Origin: a virus
Virus record (IMG/VR): IMGVR_UViG_3300013772_000003
Location: 1-64,000 of that record
Reading direction: 5' to 3' (one strand)
DNA: 64,000 nucleotides
Shown here: positions 18,215-27,646 of the stretch, piece after piece
Layout of the letters: the number at the start of each line of letters is the position of its first letter
Numbering within the stretch: position 1 is the first letter of the stretch
Notes under the pieces: model-generated
The model's database searches: none
Told to the model about the DNA's origin: nothing
The model's input: only the letters and a program-made list of their open reading frames with translations
Position numbers and translations under genes: made by a program

Positions 18215-21200
18215 TTATCTTGGAGATTGTTGTAGTTTTTGATCAGCCAAAATCAACAGGATTTTAACCTTACCAACAATATCCTTACGTAACCACACAG
18301 AGTTCTGATAATTTCTGAATCTTTTGTGCTCCGTAGGCGATTTTGCATAATCAAGATTAGCGTTGTTCAAAGCACGCACATACCCATTTGGGCTCGTATT
18401 CCAAATCATACGCCTTGCATTAGAAAATTCCCCACGATCAGACGTTAGATCGACCATTTGGTTGAAACGATATTTGTTCTCTACCTTGCTATACAAAATA
18501 TCAACACTACCTGCATTGTATTGAGGAAACGAAAGCTCTTTCCAAGGATCATTGTGAATGATCGGATTGAATTTAAGCATACCACTGCACTGCTCCGGAT
18601 TCCATATCACGGCTTTATCAAAAAAGTATTCCAACATTAAATATCTGTCATGGCAATTCCCTGCATCATACAGATAGTTCTCCATCTGTAATTCAATGCT
18701 ACGCAGCACATTCACTTGCTGTCCCGTATTAACTCGAAACTCAACCTCAAAAGGATAGTCAACTCCAAAATAATTACAATAAGAATCACATAAAATATTA
18801 TGAACATACAATCCCCCGGCGCCCAAACTGTCCGTCTGTGTGGTAAGGAACGTGTTCTTACCCTGCATCGTTAACTCCGGTTTCCAGTCGTGAAATGAAA
18901 TCCATTCCTTAGTCTTCGGATCGTAGCTTGCGGTGAAGCTCGCATCCTCAAAGTACGTAGGATCACCAAGCTTTATAGGAAGAACTCCTCCCACCTTGAA
19001 ATCATTCCTACCCGTATATTGAATTGAATTTGGCACCATAGAAGCACTTGTCACTACTACAAAACCATCTTTTAGTTTGTAATCCTTCTTCATAAAATAC
19101 ACCAAAGTATTTTGCTGATCAAAGGTAGATTGTGTTCCTACACCTATAACCGGATTATCTGTTAACTCAAAATCAGGAAATGATTGTGTCAGCATACAAG
19201 GAAGGTACTGAGCAAACCACCAATTCAAGTCTGTTCCTGATATTTCGGACATTCCCGCGCCCAACTGGTATTGAAATATATTACCGGTGCTTTGAGAAAT
19301 CCAGTACACACCCATAGGCGTATTAATCACAGACAATCTACCTTGACAAGATGCTGTTTCAAAGGACTTCTCTGCGTTTACCAAACTCTGCAACGGACGC
19401 GAGAACAACGCTCCTGTACCGATGGTGATTTCTGTATTTCCCATCTGCAAATTTTCTATGCTAACCATCTGCAACGGAGATTGATTCCCAAAGAAAAACA
19501 AGGCTCCTGTCTTATTGATTGCTTTTATATCTGTTACCGGCGTTATAAAATCATGGTAATTATTCGCTAAAAATATTAACCACGCATCCTTAATTGATTC
19601 CGATGATTGTTGATTTATAGCAGCAAAAGGTAAAGAAAATAAAACACGATTCTTATAGTGTACAAAACAAGATTCGTAAATAATAGGATCGTAGTTTATT
19701 GGTTGAATATTTGCCCAACTGATAAACGATGGAAATAATTTTGAAATGCTTAAACTGTAATCGTATTTGAAATAATTTCCTGCCTTAATAATGTCAGGAT
19801 TCATATCAAACATTGCTTTCTCGTCGGTATAACGATATGGATCGTAGTAACGCTGATTAATATTATCACCCCAATCTCTTAACTCTGTATTTACATCGGA
19901 CTCTACGAAAAAGTCACGAACCCCTGAGTTGGACAAATACATGTACGCATCCTTTACTCCGAAAAAACCAGATAATCCTCCTCTATCAAAAGCGTGCAAA
20001 CTTTGAGGCAAAAGATTAGTCCAAGAGCCTGTGGTAAATGCGGTTCCTAAACCAGAAATAACCTCAGCAATATCCCACTTATGCGTATCCATCCAATACA
20101 TAGGACGCGGCACATACTCCTTTAAACGATAATCAAATTCATATCCGTTAGGCTGTCCGTACATCCAATCGTAAAAGAAAAACATTGTGTTCTTCTCTGT
20201 GTAACGGGATACATACGTATCGCCACCAAATAGGACAGGGCTTACCACAGGAAACTTCCCTGCTGTACTAATAGTGCAAGAGCCTATTGGTATTTGATGT
20301 ACGCCGCCGATTTGTCCATATTGATTTTGAAGACGATTTTTAAGAGCCGTATAAGAACAGATGCTGAATGTGTTGAGAGGAATCAAAGGGTCCTGATGAG
20401 TAGGTCCAAGTCCTGTAGCTGTGTGTAAAGTTTGTTTTGTGTTATCTCCTGCCAAAAGACTTAACCCTACTGCTGTTTGTAAAGCAACAGATTTACCTCT
20501 GAATAAGTTATTAACCCTATACCCCGTACCTAAATCCTGCAATTGATCTTCAAGGTAGATTTCGTCAGAGATTGTTCTGCGAGTTTCTCCCAAGGAAGTG
20601 TTTGCAAACCCATCATAAAAACAATGAGACATATATTGTAGGGCATGTTGCTCCCAATTCAAAAAAGCTCTAATTAGATCAAGCGTTGTGTCCGTTCCTT
20701 GAGACCAGTAATTCACAAAAGCGGGAATTCCATTCAACATTCTTAAGAACGTAGGCACATTATCCCCGTCATCCTCTGTGGTTTGTTTTCCGTACCCGGT
20801 TGTTGACGGGACAATGTTGGTTGCATTAGCTAATCCTGCCAAGGCAAGATTCCACGCCTCTCTTCCCAATCCCGTTAAGGCAGTTATACCCGCTTGTGCT
20901 CCTCCAGTGAATCCTGTATCGACTCCACCCTCAGCCAAATCTGCTGCGGCGACTGCGGCGTCTCCCGTAGCAATAGCTGCAATTGTAGTAGGGACGGGAA
21001 CTAAATTATCCAAACCCCACGCTCCAGCTCCCGCAGGACCAACAAAAATACCAGACTCAACGGTTCCAATCCTTGTCGGATAAATTCTGGTTGTAGTACG
21101 CTGTCCAAGCGAGGAAATCATTGCAATACCTACCCCGGCGATTACCGCAGAAACAAAAGCTAAATCTGTAACAAACTTATGTCTTGGGTGCAGGTGAGGT

Positions 21201-23326
21201 TCAACAAAGGCTCCCGAAGCTGTCCCTACTAAATGCCCATACACCTTCAACTCCTTCATAGATAAATAAGGATTTCTGAATTGCGTGTCAGGAGAATGGA
21301 AAGTAAAAACATTATCCCTCACTGCGCTGTTGGGAGGGTACGTGACTGTGTTTACAACTCCTGTTCCAACCGACTCCGCTGTTTCTGTCAGAGAAGAAGT
21401 AATAAAATAATCAGCGCCTACATCATTGTATGGGTAGTTTGGATAAAGTCCGTTTCGTGTAGTAGAACCTCCCGGAATAACATACTCAAACATATTATTT
21501 ATGATCCCCTTCGCTACAATCGTTTTGTTTCCCTCGCGACTTCCCCTTAAAATACGGTATCCCACAATACCCGGAACCGGTGTTAACCCGTCATTTAAAA
21601 GTGGTTTTTTTATGTTCTCGTATTTTGTACCTAAAATTCTTATTGCAGGCTTACCCCCAAAATTAGGGCTGCTGTTGGTATAGTGCTGAACTGATGTATC
21701 TGACGGTGTTCCCCACAATCTCTGTTCAGGAAACTTGTGGTGTCTGATTGGTTTACCGCATAAATCATAATCTGTCGCGCTCGTTCCCGGGTACGGAGGA
21801 GTAAAGGCACCAAACGTACTTGCATTATATACTAATGGTTTGTCATCAGGATAAAACTCGGTGGATTCATGGTATCCCATCAAACCTTCTGATAATAAAA
21901 ACCCTTCTCCGTCAGGTGACGGTGTGTTTGGAGGATATGTAAAAGTCAACTGCGCCGTGTTATAAACCTCGAAAACTTTTTCAGAACTCAAAGGATCTAA
22001 CCAATCGGTAGTCCCACCAACTGCGTTTTCCACCAACCCAATTAATGTACCAGAAGTAATGGGTATAACAGGTCTACCGGGAATATGATAGGAAGAACTT
22101 AAGTCTCCGTCATCATATATCCACTGAATAAACTCGCAATAATTTTCATCACGCAAACGACTCGTAGCACTTCCTCCTTTACGATAGTAGTCCGCAGGAA
22201 ACTCTGTGCTTACCCACTTGGTCACAATTTGATTAGCAAGAGGTTGATAGTTGAAATCAAATTTGTTTGTTGGACTTGTACGTAATAAATAATTTCCTAC
22301 TTCATAGATTGCATCAGACTTATCTGCTATTGGGTTATGTAATGGTATCCAAGCTAACGGAACAGTTGTAAGTGTTGGGTCAATAATGTCAATTGAAATT
22401 CTTTTCTGACGCGTGCTGTATGTACCAAATGATTTAGCCTCTGTTTGCTGATTTACAACACTCACTACAACGAGTTCAAACTCATCGAAGCGGTCATCCA
22501 TACTGTCAATAATAACATCAATAGAGCCGGCTACATTCGAATGATCGAATAAAGGTTGTACGTTGGACGGAGCAAAATAATCAGTAACACGTTGTCCGTT
22601 TACTTTATAAGCCGCGATTACAAAATAAGAACCGTTAAAAAGACTTCCGCCTCCTGAACCTTTAACTACATGTAGACACGGGGCATTAACTAATTTTGCA
22701 AGGCGAATCGCATCAGTATCAACAACAAATCCTGTGTATTGTACTGGCGCAAGCGCAACGTAGTTTACACAAGTAATACAACCAACAGGGTAAAAAGGAG
22801 AGCTTGGAGGTTGTGTACCTAACTGAGTATTTCCTGAGGAATCAGTGCACAATTGTACGAACTGAGGTTTGTCCACATTCAGTGTACGATCCGGATTATT
22901 CCCATCCGCCCAATAGATATGCCAAGAGCAATCGAAGTTTTCTTTTGATACCCCTATAATTAAATTTGCACGATTAAAGTTTAAGAGAGGAAAGCCTGCG
23001 GGGTAATATGAATCATTCGCGATTGTTGTGTACGTCTCAGTACCTTCAACAAATCTTCCTATTTCTGAATTAACATCGTTAGTAGAAAATACTATCCAAT
23101 TATCTGCAAATAAATAAATGAATCCAACGATTGTGTATGGAGCTTTGATGCACTCTTTGTTGCTGGGTTCTGACGAAATATCAAATATGTCGCCGGTCGG
23201 AGACCAGTTGGTAGCATTGCGTGCAAAAGTCCATTGCGAAGACTTCGAGTGGAAGTCCTTTACGTCGGTATTGAGACCTCTGTCGAAGGAATCTGTCTTG
23301 TTATTATTTGGGTCTTGTTGTGCCAC
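18215..23326 (-). CDS. crAss-like tail stabilisation / muzzle protein (1703 aa)
   Basis: The N-terminus (SFDRGLNTDVKDFHSKSSQW then TFARNATN, YTIVGFIYLFADNWIVFST, NSEIGRF, SWHIYWADGNNPDRTLN) is the characteristic start of the giant tail 'stabilisation'/muzzle protein of crAss-like phages, which closes the end of the tail. A Gly/Ala-rich hydrophobic stretch (VTDLAFVSAVIAGVGIAMIS and following, residues ~720-860) interrupts the beta-rich body and could insert in or occlude the channel. Start codon is GTG, 5 bases after the stop of the 365 aa ring protein gene, so both are translated from one message. Long for the family, but the N-terminal match is strong. Confidence 0.9.
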   Translation of the reverse strand: MAQQDPNNNKTDSFDRGLNTDVKDFHSKSSQWTFARNATNWSPTGDIFDISSEPSNKECIKAPYTIVGFIYLFADNWIVFSTNDVNSEIGRFVEGTETYTTIANDSYYPAGFPLLNFNRANLIIGVSKENFDCSWHIYWADGNNPDRTLNVDKPQFVQLCTDSSGNTQLGTQPPSSPFYPVGCITCVNYVALAPVQYTGFVVDTDAIRLAKLVNAPCLHVVKGSGGGSLFNGSYFVIAAYKVNGQRVTDYFAPSNVQPLFDHSNVAGSIDVIIDSMDDRFDEFELVVVSVVNQQTEAKSFGTYSTRQKRISIDIIDPTLTTVPLAWIPLHNPIADKSDAIYEVGNYLLRTSPTNKFDFNYQPLANQIVTKWVSTEFPADYYRKGGSATSRLRDENYCEFIQWIYDDGDLSSSYHIPGRPVIPITSGTLIGLVENAVGGTTDWLDPLSSEKVFEVYNTAQLTFTYPPNTPSPDGEGFLLSEGLMGYHESTEFYPDDKPLVYNASTFGAFTPPYPGTSATDYDLCGKPIRHHKFPEQRLWGTPSDTSVQHYTNSSPNFGGKPAIRILGTKYENIKKPLLNDGLTPVPGIVGYRILRGSREGNKTIVAKGIINNMFEYVIPGGSTTRNGLYPNYPYNDVGADYFITSSLTETAESVGTGVVNTVTYPPNSAVRDNVFTFHSPDTQFRNPYLSMKELKVYGHLVGTASGAFVEPHLHPRHKFVTDLAFVSAVIAGVGIAMISSLGQRTTTRIYPTRIGTVESGIFVGPAGAGAWGLDNLVPVPTTIAAIATGDAAVAAADLAEGGVDTGFTGGAQAGITALTGLGREAWNLALAGLANATNIVPSTTGYGKQTTEDDGDNVPTFLRMLNGIPAFVNYWSQGTDTTLDLIRAFLNWEQHALQYMSHCFYDGFANTSLGETRRTISDEIYLEDQLQDLGTGYRVNNLFRGKSVALQTAVGLSLLAGDNTKQTLHTATGLGPTHQDPLIPLNTFSICSYTALKNRLQNQYGQIGGVHQIPIGSCTISTAGKFPVVSPVLFGGDTYVSRYTEKNTMFFFYDWMYGQPNGYEFDYRLKEYVPRPMYWMDTHKWDIAEVISGLGTAFTTGSWTNLLPQSLHAFDRGGLSGFFGVKDAYMYLSNSGVRDFFVESDVNTELRDWGDNINQRYYDPYRYTDEKAMFDMNPDIIKAGNYFKYDYSLSISKLFPSFISWANIQPINYDPIIYESCFVHYKNRVLFSLPFAAINQQSSESIKDAWLIFLANNYHDFITPVTDIKAINKTGALFFFGNQSPLQMVSIENLQMGNTEITIGTGALFSRPLQSLVNAEKSFETASCQGRLSVINTPMGVYWISQSTGNIFQYQLGAGMSEISGTDLNWWFAQYLPCMLTQSFPDFELTDNPVIGVGTQSTFDQQNTLVYFMKKDYKLKDGFVVVTSASMVPNSIQYTGRNDFKVGGVLPIKLGDPTYFEDASFTASYDPKTKEWISFHDWKPELTMQGKNTFLTTQTDSLGAGGLYVHNILCDSYCNYFGVDYPFEVEFRVNTGQQVNVLRSIELQMENYLYDAGNCHDRYLMLEYFFDKAVIWNPEQCSGMLKFNPIIHNDPWKELSFPQYNAGSVDILYSKVENKYRFNQMVDLTSDRGEFSNARRMIWNTSPNGYVRALNNANLDYAKSPTEHKRFRNYQNSVWLRKDIVGKVKILLILADQKLQQSPR

Positions 23327-23331
23327 ACGAA

Positions 23332-24429
23332 TTATCTACTAAGTGATGCACCCGAAGCTGCGGAATAATCAAAACCGTTATAACTCGAAAACATGGAGTA
23401 ATATTTGTTCCATTGTGCCTTCCTGTTTACAACGTACATCTCATTCATCTCCGTCCAGTTAGGTGTGCGCACAATTGCTTTTGCAGCCCCCTGAGCAATC
23501 TTTCTCTTCTCAGTGAAGTAATGCAACTTCTGTACCATATCCTCCCCCTGCATCATTAGATTTTCACAAATTCTTTCCTTAAGGGCATATTGGTGAAATT
23601 CCGAAATAACTTCGTGATCAGGAACCAATAAATTTCCCTCTTCGTCCTCAAGCATTCCTTCGTATGAGAGATAGACTTGTCCGCAACCATTGTTATGATG
23701 CCAGTTGGTGTACAACCACCCATCTTTAATCCACGCTTCATCTGCGGATCGCATATACAAACCCGGACAGCCGCACTCTATGCCTTGAGCATTGTTTATA
23801 AAACGTAATGGGTGCAGGTGGTTATAAGTCCTTGTGCCGGTACTTACCTTTTGTATTACTTCTACACAATCCCCTTTACAGTTCAGGAAGACTCTTGGTT
23901 TTTTCCACCAGTCCCCACCCGGTTCTTTTGGATTGAAAACAGCTTCCTCACAAACATTTGTTGGAGCACATGAACACGGAGTTGCTCCGCATCCACAAGA
24001 AGGAGTTGCTGTCTGCAACACGGCTGTACCACATCCACAGGGAACCAAATGACAGTTAGAACACACTACCGGAGCAGCACAAAGATTAACAGAAGCAGGT
24101 ACAGACCGCACTTTAGGAATCAATTTCTCTTCAAGATGGGTTCCCTGCGGCACTACAAAAGTTTCTGTATGACTTCCGCACATCATTGCAAAATTCACAG
24201 TATAAAAGTCTTCTGGAAGTCTAACTCTCCCCTTCTCCAAATCAAGTAGAGTTTCTTTAGTTTTATAGATACGCAGTCCTAATATATAATTACACCTGCG
24301 AGCAACACGTATCAAAGACGCAGGATCAATAAGGTTCTCCAAGGCATACGCAGAAAAGTCAATACGTACGTCACTTAGAAGTTGGTCAAACGTCTGGTAC
24401 TTTAAAGTATAGTTAGAAATTCCTGACAT
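23332..24429 (-). CDS. crAss-like tail ring/hub protein (365 aa)
   Basis: N-terminal segments LKYQTFDQLLSDVRIDF, ASLIRVARRCNYILGLRIYK, TKETLLDLEKGRVRLPEDFY and VNFAMMC are typical of a conserved crAss-like tail ring protein found directly upstream of the muzzle gene. An unusual Cys-rich insertion follows (CSNCHLVPCGCGTAVL, CGCGATPCSC; residues ~120-165), which could bind metal or form disulfides. The C-terminal half is helical with aromatic residues. It lies 4 bases after the 223 aa gene. The assignment rests on remembered family features and position. Confidence 0.85.
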   Translation of the reverse strand: MSGISNYTLKYQTFDQLLSDVRIDFSAYALENLIDPASLIRVARRCNYILGLRIYKTKETLLDLEKGRVRLPEDFYTVNFAMMCGSHTETFVVPQGTHLEEKLIPKVRSVPASVNLCAAPVVCSNCHLVPCGCGTAVLQTATPSCGCGATPCSCAPTNVCEEAVFNPKEPGGDWWKKPRVFLNCKGDCVEVIQKVSTGTRTYNHLHPLRFINNAQGIECGCPGLYMRSADEAWIKDGWLYTNWHHNNGCGQVYLSYEGMLEDEEGNLLVPDHEVISEFHQYALKERICENLMMQGEDMVQKLHYFTEKRKIAQGAAKAIVRTPNWTEMNEMYVVNRKAQWNKYYSMFSSYNGFDYSAASGASLSR

Positions 24430-24433
24430 CTGA

Positions 24434-25105
24434 TTACTGTTTAAGTGCAGAAATATTATCTGCTGCTGGTTCTTTCGGTATCTGAATTGTTCCTAATAAA
24501 TCATTCTTCACATTCTGCTCAATCTCTGCAAATAAATATTCCGGTATATGCGTCTCCTCATCCTGTGCTAACTTGCAAGGATCGCCACAACACAGATATT
24601 GTTCTACGCTGTTTTCAGGAAGTACTTCCATCTTCGCCGCGTCCCACTCAATATCCGGAAAATAAACCTTCTTATCTATAAACCAGTAGTAATGATTTTG
24701 GTTGTATTTGTAAGTAGAGGAGTTAGCAATGTCCACAAACGTTGCAGGATTTGTTTTAATGCAAATAATGGAGCCATCAATTGAAGTAATAGAACGAAAC
24801 AGCGGACCATACGTTCCTTCAAAAATATCAGGCAAGTCCTCCTTAGTTCTTTTGATAGTACATCCTGATTTGATTCCACCGCAACACGCAGCTACTTTGT
24901 CGACCTCTTCAAGCTCTACACAAGGAAGTGTTACAAACAGACTCTGAAATTTCATTATCTTGTTCTGATCATCAAGTCGCTTCAAATATAGTTTAGCATA
25001 CTTTATAGCAAGAGAATATAAGAAACGGTCTGTCAGGAAAGCATCTTGTTTCGCCGCCTTCACGATGTTTCTCATTCTTGATATGGTATCTCTTCTTCGC
25101 TGCAT
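24434..25105 (-). CDS. crAss-like tail ring/tubular protein (223 aa)
   Basis: Segments TISRMRNIVKAAKQDAFLTD, RFLYSLAIKYAKLYLKRLDD, CCGGIKSGCTIKRTKEDLP, EGTYGPLFRSITSIDGS and YYWFIDKKVYFPDIEWDA correspond to a strongly conserved crAss-like tail protein family in this genomic position. Several cysteines (CC, CCGDPC) may be structural. The ATG overlaps the stop of the 212 aa gene by one base. Expected to form a ring of the short tail between connector and muzzle. Confidence 0.85.
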   Translation of the reverse strand: MQRRRDTISRMRNIVKAAKQDAFLTDRFLYSLAIKYAKLYLKRLDDQNKIMKFQSLFVTLPCVELEEVDKVAACCGGIKSGCTIKRTKEDLPDIFEGTYGPLFRSITSIDGSIICIKTNPATFVDIANSSTYKYNQNHYYWFIDKKVYFPDIEWDAAKMEVLPENSVEQYLCCGDPCKLAQDEETHIPEYLFAEIEQNVKNDLLGTIQIPKEPAADNISALKQ

Positions 25106-25743
25106 TAAATTATACCGTCAAATTCATTGTAAGTTAATAACAATTCCGCAGCCTGCTTCATTGCAAATTCTTTTTTATAAAACTTATCTTTACGCCAACG
25201 CATAGCTAAATCTTTTTTAGCAGGGGAGAAGTAGGTACGGTTTGCATCAAACATTTTTCCTATTATTCGCAGGTGCTTTTTGAATACTTTGAACTCCCAC
25301 AAATACTTATTAGGCATGTCATAACTATCAGAACTAATGTCCAAAGATACCAAAGGAAAAATTCCCCCTCCTGTGTTCACTCTATTATGAACAACAACTC
25401 CTAACCTCGCAGAAGCAACATCAGCTATCCGTTTTCTTTTACCTTTTTTTACAGTCACAACCTGCAATTTACCCATACGATTGGGTAATGTTACTCCTGC
25501 ACGACTATCAATAGCTGCTTGCATCATGTTTTCATTAAATGCTTGCAAAATGGAAGTAAGCTCTGCGTCTTTTAATTTACATTCTTTGTGTTCAGCGCGA
25601 AATTGTTTATGTGCAAACGTAGGCGCCTTCCAGTTATTCCTATCATCCAATACTCCAATCTTGTTCTTCCTGACTCCTTTCACAGAGTCCGTAAATTTAG
25701 GCGCTTTCGGATGTGCGGGCGTATATGGAGTAAACTCATTCAT
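25105..25743 (-). CDS. Tail-region protein with IHF/HU-like segment (212 aa)
   Basis: The middle part (LTSILQAFNENMMQAAIDSR then GVTLPNRMGKLQVVTVKKGK) resembles the core of IHF/HU-type proteins as they appear in crAss-like tail gene blocks, where IHF-like genes lie beside tail tubular and stabilisation genes. The flanks are basic (many Lys/Arg), fitting nucleic-acid or DNA-channel contact. It is the first gene after a strong terminator (25755-25787), so it probably begins a transcription unit running to the muzzle gene. IHF-like assignment is tentative. Confidence 0.75.
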   Translation of the reverse strand: MNEFTPYTPAHPKAPKFTDSVKGVRKNKIGVLDDRNNWKAPTFAHKQFRAEHKECKLKDAELTSILQAFNENMMQAAIDSRAGVTLPNRMGKLQVVTVKKGKRKRIADVASARLGVVVHNRVNTGGGIFPLVSLDISSDSYDMPNKYLWEFKVFKKHLRIIGKMFDANRTYFSPAKKDLAMRWRKDKFYKKEFAMKQAAELLLTYNEFDGII

Positions 25744-25754
25744 ATTTTTCTCTT

Positions 25755-25787
25755 CTTAAACAAAACCCCCGAGCAAAACGCTCAGGG
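25755..25787 (-). terminator. Rho-independent terminator after the 407 aa fibre gene
   Basis: On the minus strand an 8-bp stem CCCTGAGC/GCTCGGGG with GTTTT loop is followed by GGTTTTGTTT. It lies in the 92-base gap between the fibre island and the ring-protein genes. Confidence 0.75.
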
Positions 25788-25835
25788 CTCTGCTATTAAC
25801 TCAAAAGCAAAACCAACAGATGCTCGAGCAATATT

Positions 25836-27059
25836 TTAATAACAAGCACCATTAAAAGTCACTGTTCCGGTTGCTCCTTCTGACTCAGCCCTCACCACCG
25901 ACCCCGTAACAGCACAAACTGTTGTACTTGACGGCGATCCGTAGGAAAACAACTGTACCGTAGTCACAGCTCCGTTACAAGCAGTGTACCTAAAGGTCAC
26001 CTTTCCTTCAACATCCCCTTCTGTAGAGGTCAAAGTAGTGCTCTGACAATTGCATAAACAATTTCCTGTGTCTTGAGCTATTGTATAATCTGAGGGTGCC
26101 GGGGGAACACCTGCTGTACAAAAATCAACAGTTTTTCCCGGTTGTAACAAACTTACGGGATTCCCCACACTTCCTCCTGCGGGATACCCTTGCCCTGTAC
26201 AACTGGTAACTACGAAGGCAGAACAAGTCCCCAAAACAGCAGTTGCTGTCGCAGTAGTTCCTGACGCTGGAGGAACAACTGTTACTAAAGGGGCTGTGGT
26301 ATATCCTGTACCCGCATTATCAAGTATAATTTCAATCACGGTTCCATAGTCAGCTACAACATTAAAGGTAGCATCCGTAGTGTTTCCCCCCATAAAAGCG
26401 GGATCAGGTTTTAGAGTGTCTCCCGTATTATATCCAACACCCTGAGCAGTTATAGTCCCCAAAACCACGGCACCTGTATTATCAACAGTAAACGTACCTT
26501 GACCTCCGGAACCTGAACCAGAAATAACTAAAAGAGGCACCTCCGTGAATGTTTGCGATACGTTCCCATTATAGCCGGAACCATTGCTTGTAAAGGTAAT
26601 GCCTGTTGTTAAAATAAATCCTGTACCTACCACGCCATGCGCAAGCGCTGTTACCCCCGAAGGAGGTGCTGCTACCATTACGGTGGGATTTGTTCCTACT
26701 GTATACCCACTACCTTCGTTGTCAACTGTAATAGAAGCTAACGCAACACTGTTACAAGTAGCTAAATACCTTTTGCAGGAAGGAGATGGTACAAACGGTG
26801 TGCTAAAATAAACACGCCCGTCAGTAGAACTTACGTCTTCACAACAAGCTTGAGCATACCCGTCAAATTCAACTGTAGGGCAGCTTTCGTTGTCTAAACA
26901 AGGAATGGCTATAGGCACAGAACAAAGTGTGCCGCCGCCGAGACAAGTTGTGTCAACACAGGTATATCCCCCTGAATTATTCAGTCGATAGCAAACTCTG
27001 TGGCAGCCTGTATAGTCTGTCTTAAAAGTTACGGTTATTGTTGCTGGTACACACGCCAT
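25836..27059 (-). CDS. Cys-rich fibre/appendage protein with GxGY repeats (407 aa)
   Basis: Start chosen at 27059 (MACVPATITV) because upstream in-frame codons back to 27134 would overlap the preceding gene and the ATG is preceded by AAACAACAACC. Residues ~1-95 are Cys-rich with paired Cys (CHRVCYRLNN, CTCVDTTC-like). The body holds tandem units with DNEGSGYTVGTNPTVMV, GSGYN, GVGYNTGD and NAGTGYTTAPLVTVVPP, the Gly-Tyr repeat typical of phage tail fibres. A C-terminal Cys domain (CLCNCQSTTL to end) follows. Likely a disulfide- or metal-stabilised appendage. It is the last gene of the fibre island and is followed by a terminator. Confidence 0.8.
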   Translation of the reverse strand: MACVPATITVTFKTDYTGCHRVCYRLNNSGGYTCVDTTCLGGGTLCSVPIAIPCLDNESCPTVEFDGYAQACCEDVSSTDGRVYFSTPFVPSPSCKRYLATCNSVALASITVDNEGSGYTVGTNPTVMVAAPPSGVTALAHGVVGTGFILTTGITFTSNGSGYNGNVSQTFTEVPLLVISGSGSGGQGTFTVDNTGAVVLGTITAQGVGYNTGDTLKPDPAFMGGNTTDATFNVVADYGTVIEIILDNAGTGYTTAPLVTVVPPASGTTATATAVLGTCSAFVVTSCTGQGYPAGGSVGNPVSLLQPGKTVDFCTAGVPPAPSDYTIAQDTGNCLCNCQSTTLTSTEGDVEGKVTFRYTACNGAVTTVQLFSYGSPSSTTVCAVTGSVVRAESEGATGTVTFNGACY

Positions 27060-27079
27060 TGGTTGTTGTTTTAAATAAT

Positions 27080-27634
27080 TTATACTGCTAAAGTTGTTAC
27101 TAAAATTGTTAATGATGTACAGGAGGTTCCACAAATAGACTTTACCTGAATGTAGTAAGAAGTGCTTGGAAGCAATCCGCCAATTAAATCAGAAGGATTT
27201 GCTGTCTGCGCTATTACTGGATTAAGAAGCCATGTACTTGATGTAGTTGCTCTGTACTCTACTTGGTATCCACCGGTCGCCACAAGAACAGGAAGCCATT
27301 TCAAAGCAACGGTTGTTGAAGTAATGTTTGTACTCTGTACTCCCAGTACACTTTGACAAGGTGATGTTGGATAAGCACATCCCGGGTTTGTAGCAAGAAG
27401 AGCGAACAACTGAATAATACTATCCAAACGTTGTCCTTTCATTATACCTAAATCCGCAATAGTATCTCCGGTATAAACAACACAGCCTGCACTGAATGTT
27501 TCAGGACAAGGGTCCCCGTTTGGACACAAAGGCGCTGTACAAGGCATACAAGTAAGCAGGGGCAAATCTTTGCATCCGCAGTCCACTGCACAACCGCACT
27601 TCTTCTTATTTATTGGCGAACACCCACATCCCAT
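27080..27634 (-). CDS. Cys-rich appendage protein with fibronectin III domain (184 aa)
   Basis: The first ~60 residues are extremely Cys-rich (MGCGCSPINKKKCGCAVDCG and CMPCTAPLCPNGDPC). Residues ~50-80 (CVVYTGDTIADLGIMKGQRL) repeat a motif also found at the start of the 500 aa neighbour. The C-terminal ~85 residues form a fibronectin type III domain (STTVALKWLPVLVATGGYQV, LLPSTSYYIQVKSICG). Fn3 domains on phage appendages are thought to bind carbohydrates weakly. Same operon as the 500 and 407 aa genes. Confidence 0.8.
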   Translation of the reverse strand: MGCGCSPINKKKCGCAVDCGCKDLPLLTCMPCTAPLCPNGDPCPETFSAGCVVYTGDTIADLGIMKGQRLDSIIQLFALLATNPGCAYPTSPCQSVLGVQSTNITSTTVALKWLPVLVATGGYQVEYRATTSSTWLLNPVIAQTANPSDLIGGLLPSTSYYIQVKSICGTSCTSLTILVTTLAV

Positions 27635-27646
27635 AATTTCTATTAT

